Positions 39,623-49,658 of a stretch of DNA of 64,000 nt are shown here, piece by piece. The stretch's first letter is position 1, and the number at the start of each line of letters is the position of its first letter. The stretch is taken from contig NZ_CP011382.1 of NCBI RefSeq assembly GCF_000734895.2, positions 1,094,700 to 1,158,699 on the forward strand. The letters are read 5' to 3'. A program made the translations under genes and the position numbers. The notes under the pieces were generated by a model. That model searched no databases. It saw nothing but the letters and a program-made list of their open reading frames with translations, and was not told the DNA's origin. Source of the stretch: Calothrix sp. 336/3. GTDB lineage: Bacteria; Cyanobacteriota; Cyanobacteriia; Cyanobacteriales; Nostocaceae.

Positions 39623-40405
39623 ATGGGGAATTTCTTCCGAAAAAATATCTCTCGACTGAGAAATATTTGCTTGCTAATTCTCGTATCTCTGCTATTGTCT
39701 GGATGTGTGGAGTATGACGTGGGGGTAAATTTTGCTCACCCTAACCATGGAGAATTTGTACAACATATCAAATTGGGCGATCGCCTGACAAGTTTTAGCG
39801 GTGATTCTGTCTATGAATGGTTAAATAGTATCGAACGTCGCACCCGTCAATTATCAGGAAAAGTCAAACGTATCTCCCCGGAGGAAGTAATTGTGACGAT
39901 TCCTTTCAGCAATGGTGAAGAATTGCAAACAAAGTTTAACGAGTTTTTCCAATCCCAAAAAGATTCATCAAATACCCCCAAGGATGGAGCATCAGATTTA
40001 CCTCAAGTCGCCTCAAACTTCCTGCTATTTCAGAATAATTTTATCTTGCTGGTGCGTAACCGTTTAGTCTACGATTTAGACCTGCGATCGCTAGCCTTAA
40101 TCGCTAATAACGGGAATATTTTAACTAATACCGATTCCATCATCGATTTGAAATTTAGTCTCACAACACCCTGGGGTGCAAAAAATATTACAGTTGCCGA
40201 AAATTCCCCCCAACTGGAAAAAACTAATCATCAATTAACTTGGCAACTTAATCCTGGTGAACTTAACCACATTGAAGCAGTATTTTGGCTACCAAGTCCC
40301 CTAGGTATTGGTGCATTATTAATTATCTTATTTGTGTGGTTAGGATTTTATTTGCGATATAGTTTACTTCCAGCACCCAAATCAATACTCAGCCCTGAAT
40401 CATAA
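39623..40405 (+). CDS. DUF3153 lipoprotein
   Basis: 260 residues. A type II signal peptide with lipobox LLLSGC (lipidated Cys28) leads to the DUF3153 domain (VEYDVGVNFAHPNHGEFVQHIKLGDR), found across cyanobacteria, and a C-terminal membrane segment (about 227-248). The role is not known. It precedes an ABC-2 permease gene by 73 bp on the same strand and could be co-transcribed with it. Confidence 0.82.
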   Translation: MGNFFRKNISRLRNICLLILVSLLLSGCVEYDVGVNFAHPNHGEFVQHIKLGDRLTSFSGDSVYEWLNSIERRTRQLSGKVKRISPEEVIVTIPFSNGEELQTKFNEFFQSQKDSSNTPKDGASDLPQVASNFLLFQNNFILLVRNRLVYDLDLRSLALIANNGNILTNTDSIIDLKFSLTTPWGAKNITVAENSPQLEKTNHQLTWQLNPGELNHIEAVFWLPSPLGIGALLIILFVWLGFYLRYSLLPAPKSILSPES

Positions 40406-40478
40406 CAAAATTTTCCATAGGTTTCCGACTTTTTGCCAATTCAGGGAGATGCACCCCACACCCTTCTTACCCATTCCC

Positions 40479-41267
40479 ATGAACAAGATATTAAAAACGG
40501 CGACAACTTTGCTTTCTGTTTACTATGCCTATATGGTAGAGTACCGAGCAGAATTAATACTATGGGTATTAGCAGGTTCTTTACCTCTTATCCTCATGGG
40601 AGCATGGGTACAAGCTGCCCAAGGAGGAAATTTTGGTTTCACTTCTGTGGAATTCGCTCGTTATTTCCTCGCGGTTTTTATTGTGCGACAAATCACAGTT
40701 GTTTGGGTAATTTGGGAATTTGAGAGAGAAGTTGTCGAAGGTAAATTATCCTCAAGGCTATTACAACCCCTTGACCCAGTATGGCATCATGTCGCCTCTC
40801 ATTTAGGTGAAAGAATCGCCAGAGTTCCCTTTGCTATCATCTTAATTGGCTTGTTTTTTCTTATATATCCCCAAGCTTTCTGGATACCAAAAATTACAAA
40901 CATTATTTTATTTATAATTGCCACAATCCTGGCATTTACACTAAGATTTGTGATTCAATATACCTTTGCTATGTTTGCATTTTGGACAGAAAGAGCTGCC
41001 GCAATTGAAAACTTTTGGTTTCTGTTTTATCTCTTTCTCTCTGGAATGATTGCCCCCCTAGATGTTTTTCCTCCCCAGCTAAAAGCCATTATCCTCTGCA
41101 CACCTTTTCCCTACTTGATTGATTTTCCAGCCAGCTTATTAGTCGGTTTTAATGTAGATATTACGCGGGGATTTTTATCAATTATTGCCTGGATTTTAAT
41201 ATTTGTGGGAGTCAATCGCATCTTATGGCGACAGGGTTTAAAAAAATATTCAGGAATGGGAGCTTAG
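40479..41267 (+). CDS. ABC-2 family transporter permease
   Basis: 262 residues from the ATG at 40479. Six predicted membrane helices; it matches the ABC-2 permease type that pairs with a separate ATPase (family with VEYRAELILWVLAGSLPLILMGAW near the start and FLSGMIAPLDVFPPQLKAIILCTPFPYLIDFPA in the second half). The exported substrate is unknown. The ATPase and second permease are not next to it in this window. An in-frame ATG at 40449 is less likely. Confidence 0.85.
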   Translation: MNKILKTATTLLSVYYAYMVEYRAELILWVLAGSLPLILMGAWVQAAQGGNFGFTSVEFARYFLAVFIVRQITVVWVIWEFEREVVEGKLSSRLLQPLDPVWHHVASHLGERIARVPFAIILIGLFFLIYPQAFWIPKITNIILFIIATILAFTLRFVIQYTFAMFAFWTERAAAIENFWFLFYLFLSGMIAPLDVFPPQLKAIILCTPFPYLIDFPASLLVGFNVDITRGFLSIIAWILIFVGVNRILWRQGLKKYSGMGA

Positions 41268-41308
41268 TAGTTAAATTAATTGACAAGGAAAATTTTCCTT
41301 ATCTATCG

Positions 41309-42667
41309 TTAAACGGGGGCAAATTTTCCCCGAAACTGATTAACTACCTGATCTAAACCCACGGAGTGAGCAGCTTTAAACAGGATGCGATCGCCAGGTT
41401 GTACAAAGGAATTTAACCCCGCAACGAGTTCCCCATGGTTAGAAAAGCATTCGGTGGGTATACCTTGAGCGCTACTAGCAATAGTTGCTGCATCTTCCCC
41501 ATCTGCCAGTACTAGTAAAGCATCAAGATTGAGCTGACGCACAGTTTCACCTACCCGTTGATGGAGTTGGGGCGATCGCTCTCCTAATTCTTTCATCGCT
41601 CCGAGTACGGCGATTCTGCGTTTTCCGGGGGTTTCTGCGAGTAAATTCAAAGCTGCAATCATCGCTTCTGGTGCAGCATTGTAAGTCTCATCTAAGATTA
41701 CCACATCATTGGGTAAAGTATAACGTTGCGATCGCCCTCCCGGCATATCTACCACAATCCCCGATTGCAGACTTGCCCAATCAATATTTAATACCCGTGC
41801 CACAGCTAGAGCTGCCATATAGTTAGCGGCAATATGTCGTCCCGGCAGAGGTAAAATAAATTCCTGGTCGGCAACTTTCAAAGTCTGGGAATCAACCATG
41901 GTTCCCTGAATGTCACCACCTTCAAAACCAAAACTGATGACTTTCCCTTGCCACAGTTCAGCAGCAACTTGCCGCAGTAGGGGGTTGTCATAGTTCATAA
42001 TTGCTACACTTTCCGAGGGCATTTCTACGAGTAATTCACATTTGGCTTCGGCGATCGCCAATTCCGAACCGAGCAATTCAATATGTGCTGTACCGACGTT
42101 CGTAATAATACCAATAGTAGGGCGAGCAATCTGAGTTAACTCGGCAATTTGTCCCCGACCGCGCATCGCCATTTCAATCACGGCAAAATCGTGTTCCTCT
42201 GTTAATTCCAGCAGTGTCTTGGGTACACCGATTTCGTTATTAAAATTCCCATAGGTTTTGTGAACTCGTCCCTGGGTTGCCAATACCCCTGCGATTAATT
42301 CCTTGGTCGTAGTTTTACCCACAGAGCCTGTGACAGAAATTACTGGAATTGATAAGCGATCGCGCCACCATCTACCCAATTGTTGATAGGCAGTGAGGGT
42401 ATTTTCTACCTGTAAGAGGGGAAACTGGGGATGGTTGTAGTCAAAATCGACAATTGCTGCTACCGCACCCTTGGCGATCGCGGTGGAAACAAAATCATGT
42501 CCATCAAACTTTTCCCCCCGAAAGGCAACAAAAATTTCCCCTGATTGGATAATCCGACTGTCTGTTTGAATACCAGTAATTACTTCTGTACCAGTATCAC
42601 CAGACAGATTTACAGATTTAGCCCCTAGGACATGAATAAGTTGGTTTAAGGTGGCAGAAAAAGCCAT
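41309..42667 (-). CDS. murF: UDP-N-acetylmuramoyl-tripeptide--D-alanyl-D-alanine ligase
   Basis: 452 residues. Adds D-Ala-D-Ala to UDP-MurNAc-tripeptide in the last cytosolic step of peptidoglycan precursor synthesis. Three Mur ligase domains: N-terminal substrate domain (QTDSRIIQSGEIFVAFRGEKFDGHDFV), the central ATPase with P-loop VTGSVGKTTTKE, and the C-terminal domain with DETYNAAPEAMIAAL. Full length. It is convergent with the ABC-2 permease gene and divergent from rfbB. Confidence 0.97.
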   Translation of the reverse strand: MAFSATLNQLIHVLGAKSVNLSGDTGTEVITGIQTDSRIIQSGEIFVAFRGEKFDGHDFVSTAIAKGAVAAIVDFDYNHPQFPLLQVENTLTAYQQLGRWWRDRLSIPVISVTGSVGKTTTKELIAGVLATQGRVHKTYGNFNNEIGVPKTLLELTEEHDFAVIEMAMRGRGQIAELTQIARPTIGIITNVGTAHIELLGSELAIAEAKCELLVEMPSESVAIMNYDNPLLRQVAAELWQGKVISFGFEGGDIQGTMVDSQTLKVADQEFILPLPGRHIAANYMAALAVARVLNIDWASLQSGIVVDMPGGRSQRYTLPNDVVILDETYNAAPEAMIAALNLLAETPGKRRIAVLGAMKELGERSPQLHQRVGETVRQLNLDALLVLADGEDAATIASSAQGIPTECFSNHGELVAGLNSFVQPGDRILFKAAHSVGLDQVVNQFRGKFAPV

Positions 42668-42947
42668 AATTCAAGATTTCGCAGATATTTTAGCCATTAG
42701 CCCTATCCCGACAAATACTGGTTTTTGTCCTCTGGAAGTGCCACAGTCCAGATTACTATAGATTCATCAATAAGTTACCCATTGATGCGAAAATTCTTTG
42801 CAGAAAGTCCAGTGAACACTTAGTATAGTTTTTCTTACTCCCCTACAGACACAGTGTAGCTCTCCCAAAAGGAGCAGGGAGCAAGATGCTATATCGCGTC
42901 TCTACCAATTACTCATTACTCATTACTTATTCCCTATTCCCCATAAC

Positions 42948-44015
42948 ATGAATCATCGTCGTTTACTAATTACTGGTGGTGCTGGTTTTATTGGTACCAA
43001 CTTCGTCTATCATTGGCTACAAAACCATCCAGGGGATAGAGTCGTAGTTCTAGATGCTTTAACCTATGCAGGGAATCGGGCAAATTTAGCAAGTTTAGAG
43101 ACACAAGAGAATTTTCGGTTTGTGCAAGGAGATATTGGCGATCGCCTGCTTATTGATCAACTATTATCCCAGGAAAAAATTGATACCATTGCCCACTTTG
43201 CTGCTGAGTCCCATGTCGATAGGTCAATTCTCCAGCCCGGTGCATTCATTCAAACAAATGTAGTCGGTACTTTCACGCTCCTAGAAGCCTTTCGCCAACA
43301 CTGGGAACAACAAAAACAGCCCTCAGAATATCGCTTTCTCCACGTCTCCACCGACGAAGTTTACGGCAGTCTCAACCCCACAGACACCCCCTTTACGGAA
43401 ACCACACCCTACGCACCCAATAGCCCCTACTCCGCTTCTAAAGCTGGCAGTGACCATCTAGTACGTGCTTATTATCACACTTACAACCTGCCCACCATCA
43501 TTACCAACTGTTCTAATAATTACGGTTCCTACCAATTCCCAGAAAAACTCATCCCTTTGATGTGTATTAATATATTGCAGGGCAAACCCTTACCCATATA
43601 CGGAGATGGGAAAAATGTCCGTGACTGGTTATATGTCGGCGACCATTGTAGCGCTTTAGACATAGTAATTAATCAAGGGATTCCTGGAGAAACCTATAAT
43701 ATTGGTGGTGACAACGAGGTAGAAAATATCAAGCTGGTAGAGATGCTGTGTACATTAATGGATGAACTTGCCCCAGAATTACCAGTTTCTCCTAGCAGTA
43801 AATTAATTACCTTTGTTAAGGATAGATTGGGACATGATCGCAGGTATGCTATTGATGCCAGCAAAATCACAAATCAGTTAGGTTGGCAACCTTCAGTGAC
43901 GGTGGAACAAGGTTTACGATTAACAGTGAAATGGTATCTTAGTCATTTCGAGTGGTGGCAAGCCTTACTTTCGGAGGATTACCAGGCATACTACCAGCAA
44001 AATTACCAAAAGTAA
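42948..44015 (+). CDS. rfbB: dTDP-glucose 4,6-dehydratase
   Basis: 355 residues of the extended SDR family. NAD-binding [22 protein letters not shown], catalytic THR/ASP-GLU region [21 protein letters not shown] (Tyr-x-x-x-Lys), and the substrate-binding DNCSNNYG-like [17 protein letters not shown]. Makes dTDP-4-keto-6-deoxyglucose for rhamnose and other surface sugars. No other rfb gene is adjacent. Confidence 0.96.
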   Translation: MNHRRLLITGGAGFIGTNFVYHWLQNHPGDRVVVLDALTYAGNRANLASLETQENFRFVQGDIGDRLLIDQLLSQEKIDTIAHFAAESHVDRSILQPGAFIQTNVVGTFTLLEAFRQHWEQQKQPSEYRFLHVSTDEVYGSLNPTDTPFTETTPYAPNSPYSASKAGSDHLVRAYYHTYNLPTIITNCSNNYGSYQFPEKLIPLMCINILQGKPLPIYGDGKNVRDWLYVGDHCSALDIVINQGIPGETYNIGGDNEVENIKLVEMLCTLMDELAPELPVSPSSKLITFVKDRLGHDRRYAIDASKITNQLGWQPSVTVEQGLRLTVKWYLSHFEWWQALLSEDYQAYYQQNYQK

Positions 44016-44184
44016 GCAAGAGGGAATAATTACAAAATATATGATTTTTGCATCAACAGAGTAGCAGGGGAGAGAGAATATTAACTGGTGCAAATTTCAA
44101 CCATATTTACCACAGCTAAATCTAGTACAGGGTGGCTAAAAAAAACCATCTATTCCAAATTTCTGAAACACTTGCAGCAAAGTA

Positions 44185-44254
44185 ATTACGTTAGCGTTAG
44201 CTCTCCCGCAGGGAGCATTACGTTAGCGTTAGCTCTCCCGAAGGGAGCATTACG
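44185..44254. repeat. two tandem 32-bp repeat units
   Basis: Two copies of a 32-bp unit beginning ATTACGTTAGCGTTAGCT, each with a CTCCCG-C/A-GGGAG hairpin, then a third partial ATTACG. They differ at one base. Non-coding gap between rfbB and a pentapeptide gene; the rest of this 306-bp gap shows nothing else. Confidence 0.75.
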
Positions 44255-44321
44255 AATTCCGCATAGCGGTACTAGTATATCTCTACTATCACAGAAGACG
44301 GTATTCTGGGGGTGAGTTGAT

Positions 44322-45341
44322 TTGAGAAAACGTACTCTATTACAGAGGAAATTACGGGAAAAAATACGAGACTTGCTGGATATAGTTTGGTTTCGTGTTT
44401 TGTTGGCGATCGCGATCGCCTATATCTTGATGCTGACATTCAGTCACATAGAACAGTGGAATCACCAACAGTCCGTTTGTAAATCTCAAGATTCATTATT
44501 GCAGTGTTTTTATAGACAAGCCTTATCAATCATTGAACTGAATAACATCGAAGGTTTTAGTATCCTAGCCGCAGCCAGTTTATATTTACTCGAAAGTCGC
44601 GAGCGTAGGCGAAATACTATCTATGAAGCATGGCAAGTAGTGGATAATGCAGCTGCGGCAAATGTCTCAACTAGCTATGCCAGAATCAAAGCTCTGGAAG
44701 ATTTAAATCAGTATGGTGTATCTTTAAAGTCTTTAGATATACCTGGCGCAGACTTAAATGAAATTGATTTGGCAGGTGCTGATTTGAGTATTGCAGACCT
44801 CAGTCATACCAATCTCAGCTATGCTAACCTCAAGGAAGTAAATCTCTGTGATGCCCAATTAGCAGGTGCAAACCTCTGTCGTGCCAGACTTAAAGAAGCA
44901 AACCTGAAATTTGCTAACCTCAATGGTGCCCAATTAGAAGGTGCTAATTTAGCCCGTGCTAATTTAAGTAATAGTGATTTGGCAGGTGCTAACCTTGGTG
45001 GTGCAGACTTACGAGGAGCAAATCTGGAATTTGCCGATTTGAACGGTGTACAGCTAGAAGTCGCAAATCTCACAGATGCCAAATTAGCAGGCGCTCAGCT
45101 AGAAGGGGCAGACCTGAGTGATGCTAAATTAGAAGGGGCAGACTTGAAAAATGCATTCCTCATTGATGCCAATTTTACCCGCGCTAACCTGAAAAATGCT
45201 GATTTGCGAGGTACTCAAGACCTCAGTGTAGAGCAAATTCAAGCCGCATACAACTGGGCAGAAGCAAAATACGATCGCTACTTTTCCATCCAACTAGGTT
45301 TACCCGTAGAACCAGAAAATCAGTACAGTGGAGTTATCTAG
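44322..45341 (+). CDS. pentapeptide-repeat protein with N-terminal membrane segment
   Basis: 339 residues from a TTG start. One membrane helix (about 22-42) and a second hydrophobic stretch near 80 precede a regular pentapeptide-repeat solenoid (about 140-310) of A(D/N)LxxA units, about 33 in number. The repeat region is probably a rigid right-handed beta-helix. Function unknown; such proteins are very common in filamentous cyanobacteria. The start is uncertain because no ATG is near. Confidence 0.78.
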   Translation: MRKRTLLQRKLREKIRDLLDIVWFRVLLAIAIAYILMLTFSHIEQWNHQQSVCKSQDSLLQCFYRQALSIIELNNIEGFSILAAASLYLLESRERRRNTIYEAWQVVDNAAAANVSTSYARIKALEDLNQYGVSLKSLDIPGADLNEIDLAGADLSIADLSHTNLSYANLKEVNLCDAQLAGANLCRARLKEANLKFANLNGAQLEGANLARANLSNSDLAGANLGGADLRGANLEFADLNGVQLEVANLTDAKLAGAQLEGADLSDAKLEGADLKNAFLIDANFTRANLKNADLRGTQDLSVEQIQAAYNWAEAKYDRYFSIQLGLPVEPENQYSGVI

Positions 45342-45429
45342 ATACACAACATATCATTAGGGTAAAACAAGAAAGAAGCAACCAAACCCTCTCACTATTC
45401 CTTTTCATACCAAAGTGATTGTGGTTGAT

Positions 45430-45915
45430 TTAGGGAAGTACAGTGAAATTTAATTCTTCTAAATAAATGACAGACTCGCGTATTTGGGAATTAATCATTC
45501 GAGAGGTAGCTTCAAACTCAACTACACCTATCCCTTGGACAATTTTACCCGTATACTTCTGGGCTTCCGATGGCGATCGCAATGATTGTTTGTTCCAGGA
45601 TGGGAAAATATTTACGACTGTACCATCCTCCAGCACAATTTGAGATTTAATATAAACGCCCTGGAAATCTGGATTTCCTGTAACTTGAGGTTTATAGGAT
45701 TGTGATGTGTAATATCCCACGAGTTTGACTTTCTTGCCACTCAAACCCATCAAGTCTTCACGATTCCTAACTATTTTCAGTTCTTCCATAGAAACTTCCC
45801 TCGGATTAACTTGGGGGATTTGGCTGTTGCTTGGTTCGCTGGCTATCAAAATAGAGCAGGATAAAATAGTCGGAAAACATAAGTACAACACAAACCAGTT
45901 AAATTTACCATTCAT
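45430..45915 (-). CDS. secreted hypothetical protein, OB-fold-like
   Basis: 161 residues with a signal peptide (about 1-31) and a beta-rich mature part (GKKVKLVGYYTSQ, GVYIKSQIVLEDGTVVNIFPSW, YTGKIVQGIGVVEFEA) that resembles nucleic-acid-independent OB-fold domains. I do not recognise a named family. Probably periplasmic. Confidence 0.6.
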   Translation of the reverse strand: MNGKFNWFVLYLCFPTILSCSILIASEPSNSQIPQVNPREVSMEELKIVRNREDLMGLSGKKVKLVGYYTSQSYKPQVTGNPDFQGVYIKSQIVLEDGTVVNIFPSWNKQSLRSPSEAQKYTGKIVQGIGVVEFEATSRMINSQIRESVIYLEELNFTVLP

Positions 45916-46175
45916 ATCAATTTTAAAATAAGACGATACTGGTAATTATTTTAGCTAGTGGATAGATACAACTAAAATGATGCAATGAAAAATATTCGTA
46001 TTTGCGCTAAAGTGCTGGATAGATTAGAAACAGAATGCACTACTTTAGCTGTATTGCTCCAGAAGTAGGTTTGACTTCAACTTTGCTCAGCCCAACACCA
46101 ATATATACATTGGGTGACTCAGATCATATTGGGTTATGCAAATTCTCCACCCAATCTACATTTAATGCACTATTT
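45916..46175. other. intergenic region, left of MITE copy B
   Basis: No gene is visible. The gap to the heat-shock gene is 681 bp in all and holds one MITE (46176-46294) and TTACTCATTCC-type short repeats near 46338-46378. The rest is unremarkable. Confidence 0.4.
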
Positions 46176-46294
46176 TATAGCGTTTCCCTATCAGATGAAA
46201 TACAACCCCACCCGCCCTATCGGGCACCCTCCCCGATTTCGGGGAGGGTTGGGGAGGGGTTCTTCTATACCTCATCAGAATGAGAAACACTATA
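46176..46294 (+). mobile_element. 119-bp MITE, copy B
   Basis: Begins TATAGCGTTTCCCTATCAG and ends AATGAGAAACACTATA. The terminal 11 bases are inverted repeats with one mismatch. The central part carries CCTCCCCGA / TCGGGGAGG, a strong stem. Same family as copies A, C, D and E. Confidence 0.8.
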
Positions 46295-46596
46295 GTATAG
46301 ACACGCTACTACAGAGGTTTTATATTTAATTGCGCCTTCCTACTTACTCATTACTCATTCCTCATCACTCATTCCTGATTCCCAAGTCATAATATAAGTT
46401 TAAAAAATAAGATTCGGGTAAACCGTACTAATCTTATTCCCATTTACCGTACCTCAAATATCACCGATTTTATTGGACGGTATTCATCAATAAATAAGTG
46501 ATAAAAACCGAATTTACACCACTTCTAATCCTGATTACTATAAGAGCAAAGCAACAAATTAAATCCTCAAGTCAAGAAAAGCTAGGAGTTTAGAAT

Positions 46597-47010
46597 ATGA
46601 CTATTATCCGTTACAATCCTTGGGCTGAATTTAACACCGTTCAACGCCAACTTGACCGTCTATTTGAAGATTTACAAGCACCTAACTTGAGAACTCCCGC
46701 AGCTGAATTAACCGAAACAGAAGATGCATTGCACCTCAAATTAGAACTTCCTGGGATAGAAGCAAAGGATGTAGATATTGAAGTCACAACCAATGCAGTT
46801 AAGGTAGTTGCCGAACGGAAAAATGAACGCAAGGAAGGAACTCGTTCTGAGTTTTATTACGGTAAGTTACAACGTATAATTCCCCTCAACACTAAAGTTC
46901 AAAATACCAATGTAACTGCTGAATACAAAAATGGAATTTTGAATTTGACACTACCTAAAGTTGAGGAAGAAAAGAACAAAGTCGTGAAAGTTAGCTTGGA
47001 ACAAAACTAG
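46597..47010 (+). CDS. small heat shock protein, Hsp20/alpha-crystallin family
   Basis: 137 residues. Short N-terminal arm (YNPWAEFNTVQRQLDRLFEDL), alpha-crystallin domain (about 38-125) with the LKLELPGIEAKDVDIEV and EYKNGILNLTLPK signature, and a short tail. An ATP-independent chaperone that holds unfolding proteins; related to cyanobacterial HspA. A clear terminator follows. I could not identify a CIRCE element or HrcA site upstream. Confidence 0.95.
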   Translation: MTIIRYNPWAEFNTVQRQLDRLFEDLQAPNLRTPAAELTETEDALHLKLELPGIEAKDVDIEVTTNAVKVVAERKNERKEGTRSEFYYGKLQRIIPLNTKVQNTNVTAEYKNGILNLTLPKVEEEKNKVVKVSLEQN

Positions 47011-47054
47011 ACTTTTTCTGGATCGCTATCAAATTAAATAAATAATTATGTATT

Positions 47055-47087
47055 AGCTCGGTTATCAAATTGACCGGGCTTTTTTTG
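47055..47087 (+). terminator. intrinsic terminator after hsp20
   Basis: Stem AGCTCGGT / ACCGGGCT (one mismatch) with a 10-nt loop, followed by a run of six to seven T. Confidence 0.85.
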
Positions 47088-47203
47088 TGAAGCTGTACTA
47101 TTCCTTCCGTTTTTTTTCTGCATAGGCTACACTGTGATAACCCATCCTACAAAGGTTTTATATTTAATTACACCTGCGATATAACTTGTATATGCAGTAT
47201 CTC

Positions 47204-47857
47204 CTATTCCCATGAGGGCAACTTTTTCTCAGAAGCTAAATCTTGGATGCGCTGATTCAATAAATCCATAAAACTCTTTTTATTTCCTGTCCAAAAAATC
47301 TTATCCCCAACAAAAACATCACAGAAGAAAGGAACTAACAGAGCCTCACCTTTTGGCAAAACCTTGCCTAAACCATACATGAATATGGGATAGATGGGGA
47401 CATCTGGATGATTTTTAGCCAAGTGAGCGATGCCACTTTTAAAAGTTGATAAACTTTCTGGTTTTCCCCTGGAACCCTCTGGGTAGATAATTAAAATATC
47501 TTCCTGCAATAAAGCTTCTGAGCAACTTAAAAATGGATTTTCCCGACTATTAATATTTTGGCGTTTGAGACTAATAATATTGAGAATATTCAGAGAAAAC
47601 CAAGCGAGAAGAGAATTCTTAAGAAAATAATCTTCTGCGGCAACAGGTCGTAACTTGTTCAGTAATTTAATTGGTAAAATCGTCATTAATACCATTGTAT
47701 CTAAATGACTATTATGATTAGCGACAATAATCGCAGGTCCCGATTGGGGTAATCCTTCCTTATTAACAATTCTCAAGCCAATAATTATCAGAATAACGAC
47801 TCTGACAATGATGAGAAAAAAGATTAGCCGTAATAATCTTGTTAAGAATATTTTCAA
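47204..47857 (-). CDS. lysophospholipid acyltransferase, PlsC family
   Basis: 217 residues with an N-terminal membrane helix. Acyltransferase motifs: block I NHNSHLD (H-x4-D), block III YPEGSRG. It is the third gene of a tight leftward operon: its start overlaps the stop of the CdsA-like gene by 4 bp (ATGA). The set CDP-alcohol phosphatidyltransferase, CdsA-like, acyltransferase matches the order of E. coli ynbA-ynbB-ynbC in its first two genes. Likely acylates a phospholipid made by its partners. Confidence 0.88.
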   Translation of the reverse strand: MKIFLTRLLRLIFFLIIVRVVILIIIGLRIVNKEGLPQSGPAIIVANHNSHLDTMVLMTILPIKLLNKLRPVAAEDYFLKNSLLAWFSLNILNIISLKRQNINSRENPFLSCSEALLQEDILIIYPEGSRGKPESLSTFKSGIAHLAKNHPDVPIYPIFMYGLGKVLPKGEALLVPFFCDVFVGDKIFWTGNKKSFMDLLNQRIQDLASEKKLPSWE

Positions 47858-48864
47858 CGAAGTAAACTCTGAAAATAGAAATAGGCAGTAAAGTGGAAAA
47901 ATAAGGGCGCTGTATAAGTCAAGCTATCAATGCGATCAAGAATACCTCCATGTCCCGGAATTAAATTACCGCTATCCTTCACCCCTAAATCGCGCTTTAA
48001 GGCGGAGATTGTGACATCACCAATAAAACCAGCGACACCAATTAATATACCAACAGAGAGGGCATAAAGGGGCGGAAAAGGTGTTAACCAAGGAGCAATA
48101 ATTACAGCCATGACAGTGGTAGTAAAAATACCACCTAACAAACCTTCCCAGGTTTTATTGGGACTGACTGTGGGTAGTACTTTATGCTTTCCTAGGGATT
48201 TTCCCCAAATATATTGGGCGATATCGTTGATTTGGGTAAGAAAAACTAAGTATAAAATAAAGCCAGCACCTCCGGCAACAGGATTTACTTCTGCTGGAGC
48301 CATTAACAAATATGCCATGTGCCCAAAGCAATAAACTGTCAGCATCAAGCCCCAGTGTATAGTTCCTACTGCTTTGAGAAATCCTTCTGTTTCTCCGATA
48401 ATTACCATACGCATGGGTAAAAACAAGAACATATAAACAGGGATAAAGATAAGAAACATCACATACCAATTGATGTGAATCCAATAATATTCAATGATTA
48501 ACCCTAGGTATGCCCAAAATATGACTCGGCGATCTTCAATACGAGTCGGAATTAGGGAAAAATATTCTTTTAATGCTAAAAAGCTGAGAAAAGCAAAAAA
48601 GATAATGGCAATACTTTTGTTAACTGTGAGAGCAATAGTGAAAAGAATAACTATTATCCACCAGGATTGAACCCGTTGTTTGAGTTCGGTATAGTCTGTT
48701 TCTGGTTGGCGTAATGCCAAAATTGCAATGACAATGCTCGCAATGATTAAAAGTGTAAAAATGCCAGCGAATGCCCATAAAACATTAGGAGGGGGGAGAT
48801 GAAATAAACCTGTAATTATGGATTGTAAGGTTGATGTTTCTGTGAGATAGTTATTAATATTCAT
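47854..48864 (-). CDS. phosphatidate cytidylyltransferase (CdsA/YnbB-like)
   Basis: 336 residues and about eight membrane helices. The CdsA signature is intact (SPNKTWEGLLGG, then SALKRDLGVKDSG, then PGHGGILDRIDSL). Makes CDP-diacylglycerol from phosphatidate and CTP. It sits 1 bp after the CDP-alcohol phosphatidyltransferase gene and overlaps the acyltransferase gene. The operon setting suggests a dedicated second CdsA like E. coli YnbB rather than the housekeeping enzyme. Confidence 0.9.
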   Translation of the reverse strand: MNINNYLTETSTLQSIITGLFHLPPPNVLWAFAGIFTLLIIASIVIAILALRQPETDYTELKQRVQSWWIIVILFTIALTVNKSIAIIFFAFLSFLALKEYFSLIPTRIEDRRVIFWAYLGLIIEYYWIHINWYVMFLIFIPVYMFLFLPMRMVIIGETEGFLKAVGTIHWGLMLTVYCFGHMAYLLMAPAEVNPVAGGAGFILYLVFLTQINDIAQYIWGKSLGKHKVLPTVSPNKTWEGLLGGIFTTTVMAVIIAPWLTPFPPLYALSVGILIGVAGFIGDVTISALKRDLGVKDSGNLIPGHGGILDRIDSLTYTAPLFFHFTAYFYFQSLLR

Positions 48865-48865
48865 C

Positions 48866-49471
48866 TTAACTGACCTCAGCTAGGGTGTTTCTGACACGAT
48901 TAATGATATTGATAATTAGCAAAATTATGGTCATGGCAAAAAGGATATTGAGCCAAGTACCGGAAATAATTCCGCAACCTAGAAGCAGGGAAATTAGGGC
49001 AAAGATAAAGGCGCGATCGCTCTTCCCCATAGGACCATCATAACGACGAGTTCCACCTGCGACTACACCGAGAATTCCAGCCATTTCACTAATAATTGCG
49101 AGGATAACAATCACAACTACTAGGGGGCTAGTAATTCCAGGAATTAAAGCAAATGGCAGGTAAATAAAGGCATCGGAAATGACATCTGTTAATTCGTTAA
49201 GAATTCCTCCTAAAATGCTTTTCATCCCGTGTTCCCGCGCGAGCATCCCATCAATAGCATTCAGCGCCATCCTGATTAACATCAAGGGAGGAATGATTAA
49301 AAGTAATTGGGGATATTCGTGACCTATAGTAATAGTAATACCTGCAAATATAGAGAGGATAGTGGCAAAGATAGTCACTTGATTGGCTGTCACTCCCCTG
49401 TGAGCAAGTTGATTGACTAAAGGTCTGAGTTGGTTTTGAAAAGTGGGTTTGAGTTCGTAGAGACTACGCAT
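48866..49471 (-). CDS. CDP-alcohol phosphatidyltransferase, YnbA-like
   Basis: 201 residues, six membrane helices. The family motif reads NAIDGMLAR-x8-GGILNELTD. Compared with the canonical D-x2-DG-x2-AR-x8-G-x3-D-x3-D, the first and third Asp are Asn. The same substitutions are, from memory, a feature of the YnbA branch, so this is probably a real enzyme of that branch and not a dead copy. First gene of the operon; the product lipid is unknown. Confidence 0.88.
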   Translation of the reverse strand: MRSLYELKPTFQNQLRPLVNQLAHRGVTANQVTIFATILSIFAGITITIGHEYPQLLLIIPPLMLIRMALNAIDGMLAREHGMKSILGGILNELTDVISDAFIYLPFALIPGITSPLVVVIVILAIISEMAGILGVVAGGTRRYDGPMGKSDRAFIFALISLLLGCGIISGTWLNILFAMTIILLIINIINRVRNTLAEVS

Positions 49472-49658
49472 GGGCGAGATTTCCTGAATATTTCAAGTGG
49501 ATTTTAAAAGTAGTATTTTGCGCTTTTTTATAAAATTGAAATGTTTCCAAGGATGGGTGAATGGGAGAATATATAAACAGCAGTGAGGATTTCCATATTT
49601 ATGTGACAAAAATCCTGCCCAGGGGAGCAAGATATTGTCGTCGTAGCAAGAGAAACCT

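Noticed and set aside
40433..40723. Plus-strand frame overlapping the start of the ABC-2 permease gene
   Set aside because: It overlaps a clear permease in another frame and has no recognisable content.
44819..45082. Open frame antisense to the pentapeptide-repeat gene
   Set aside because: A mirror of the repetitive coding sequence without its own start signals.
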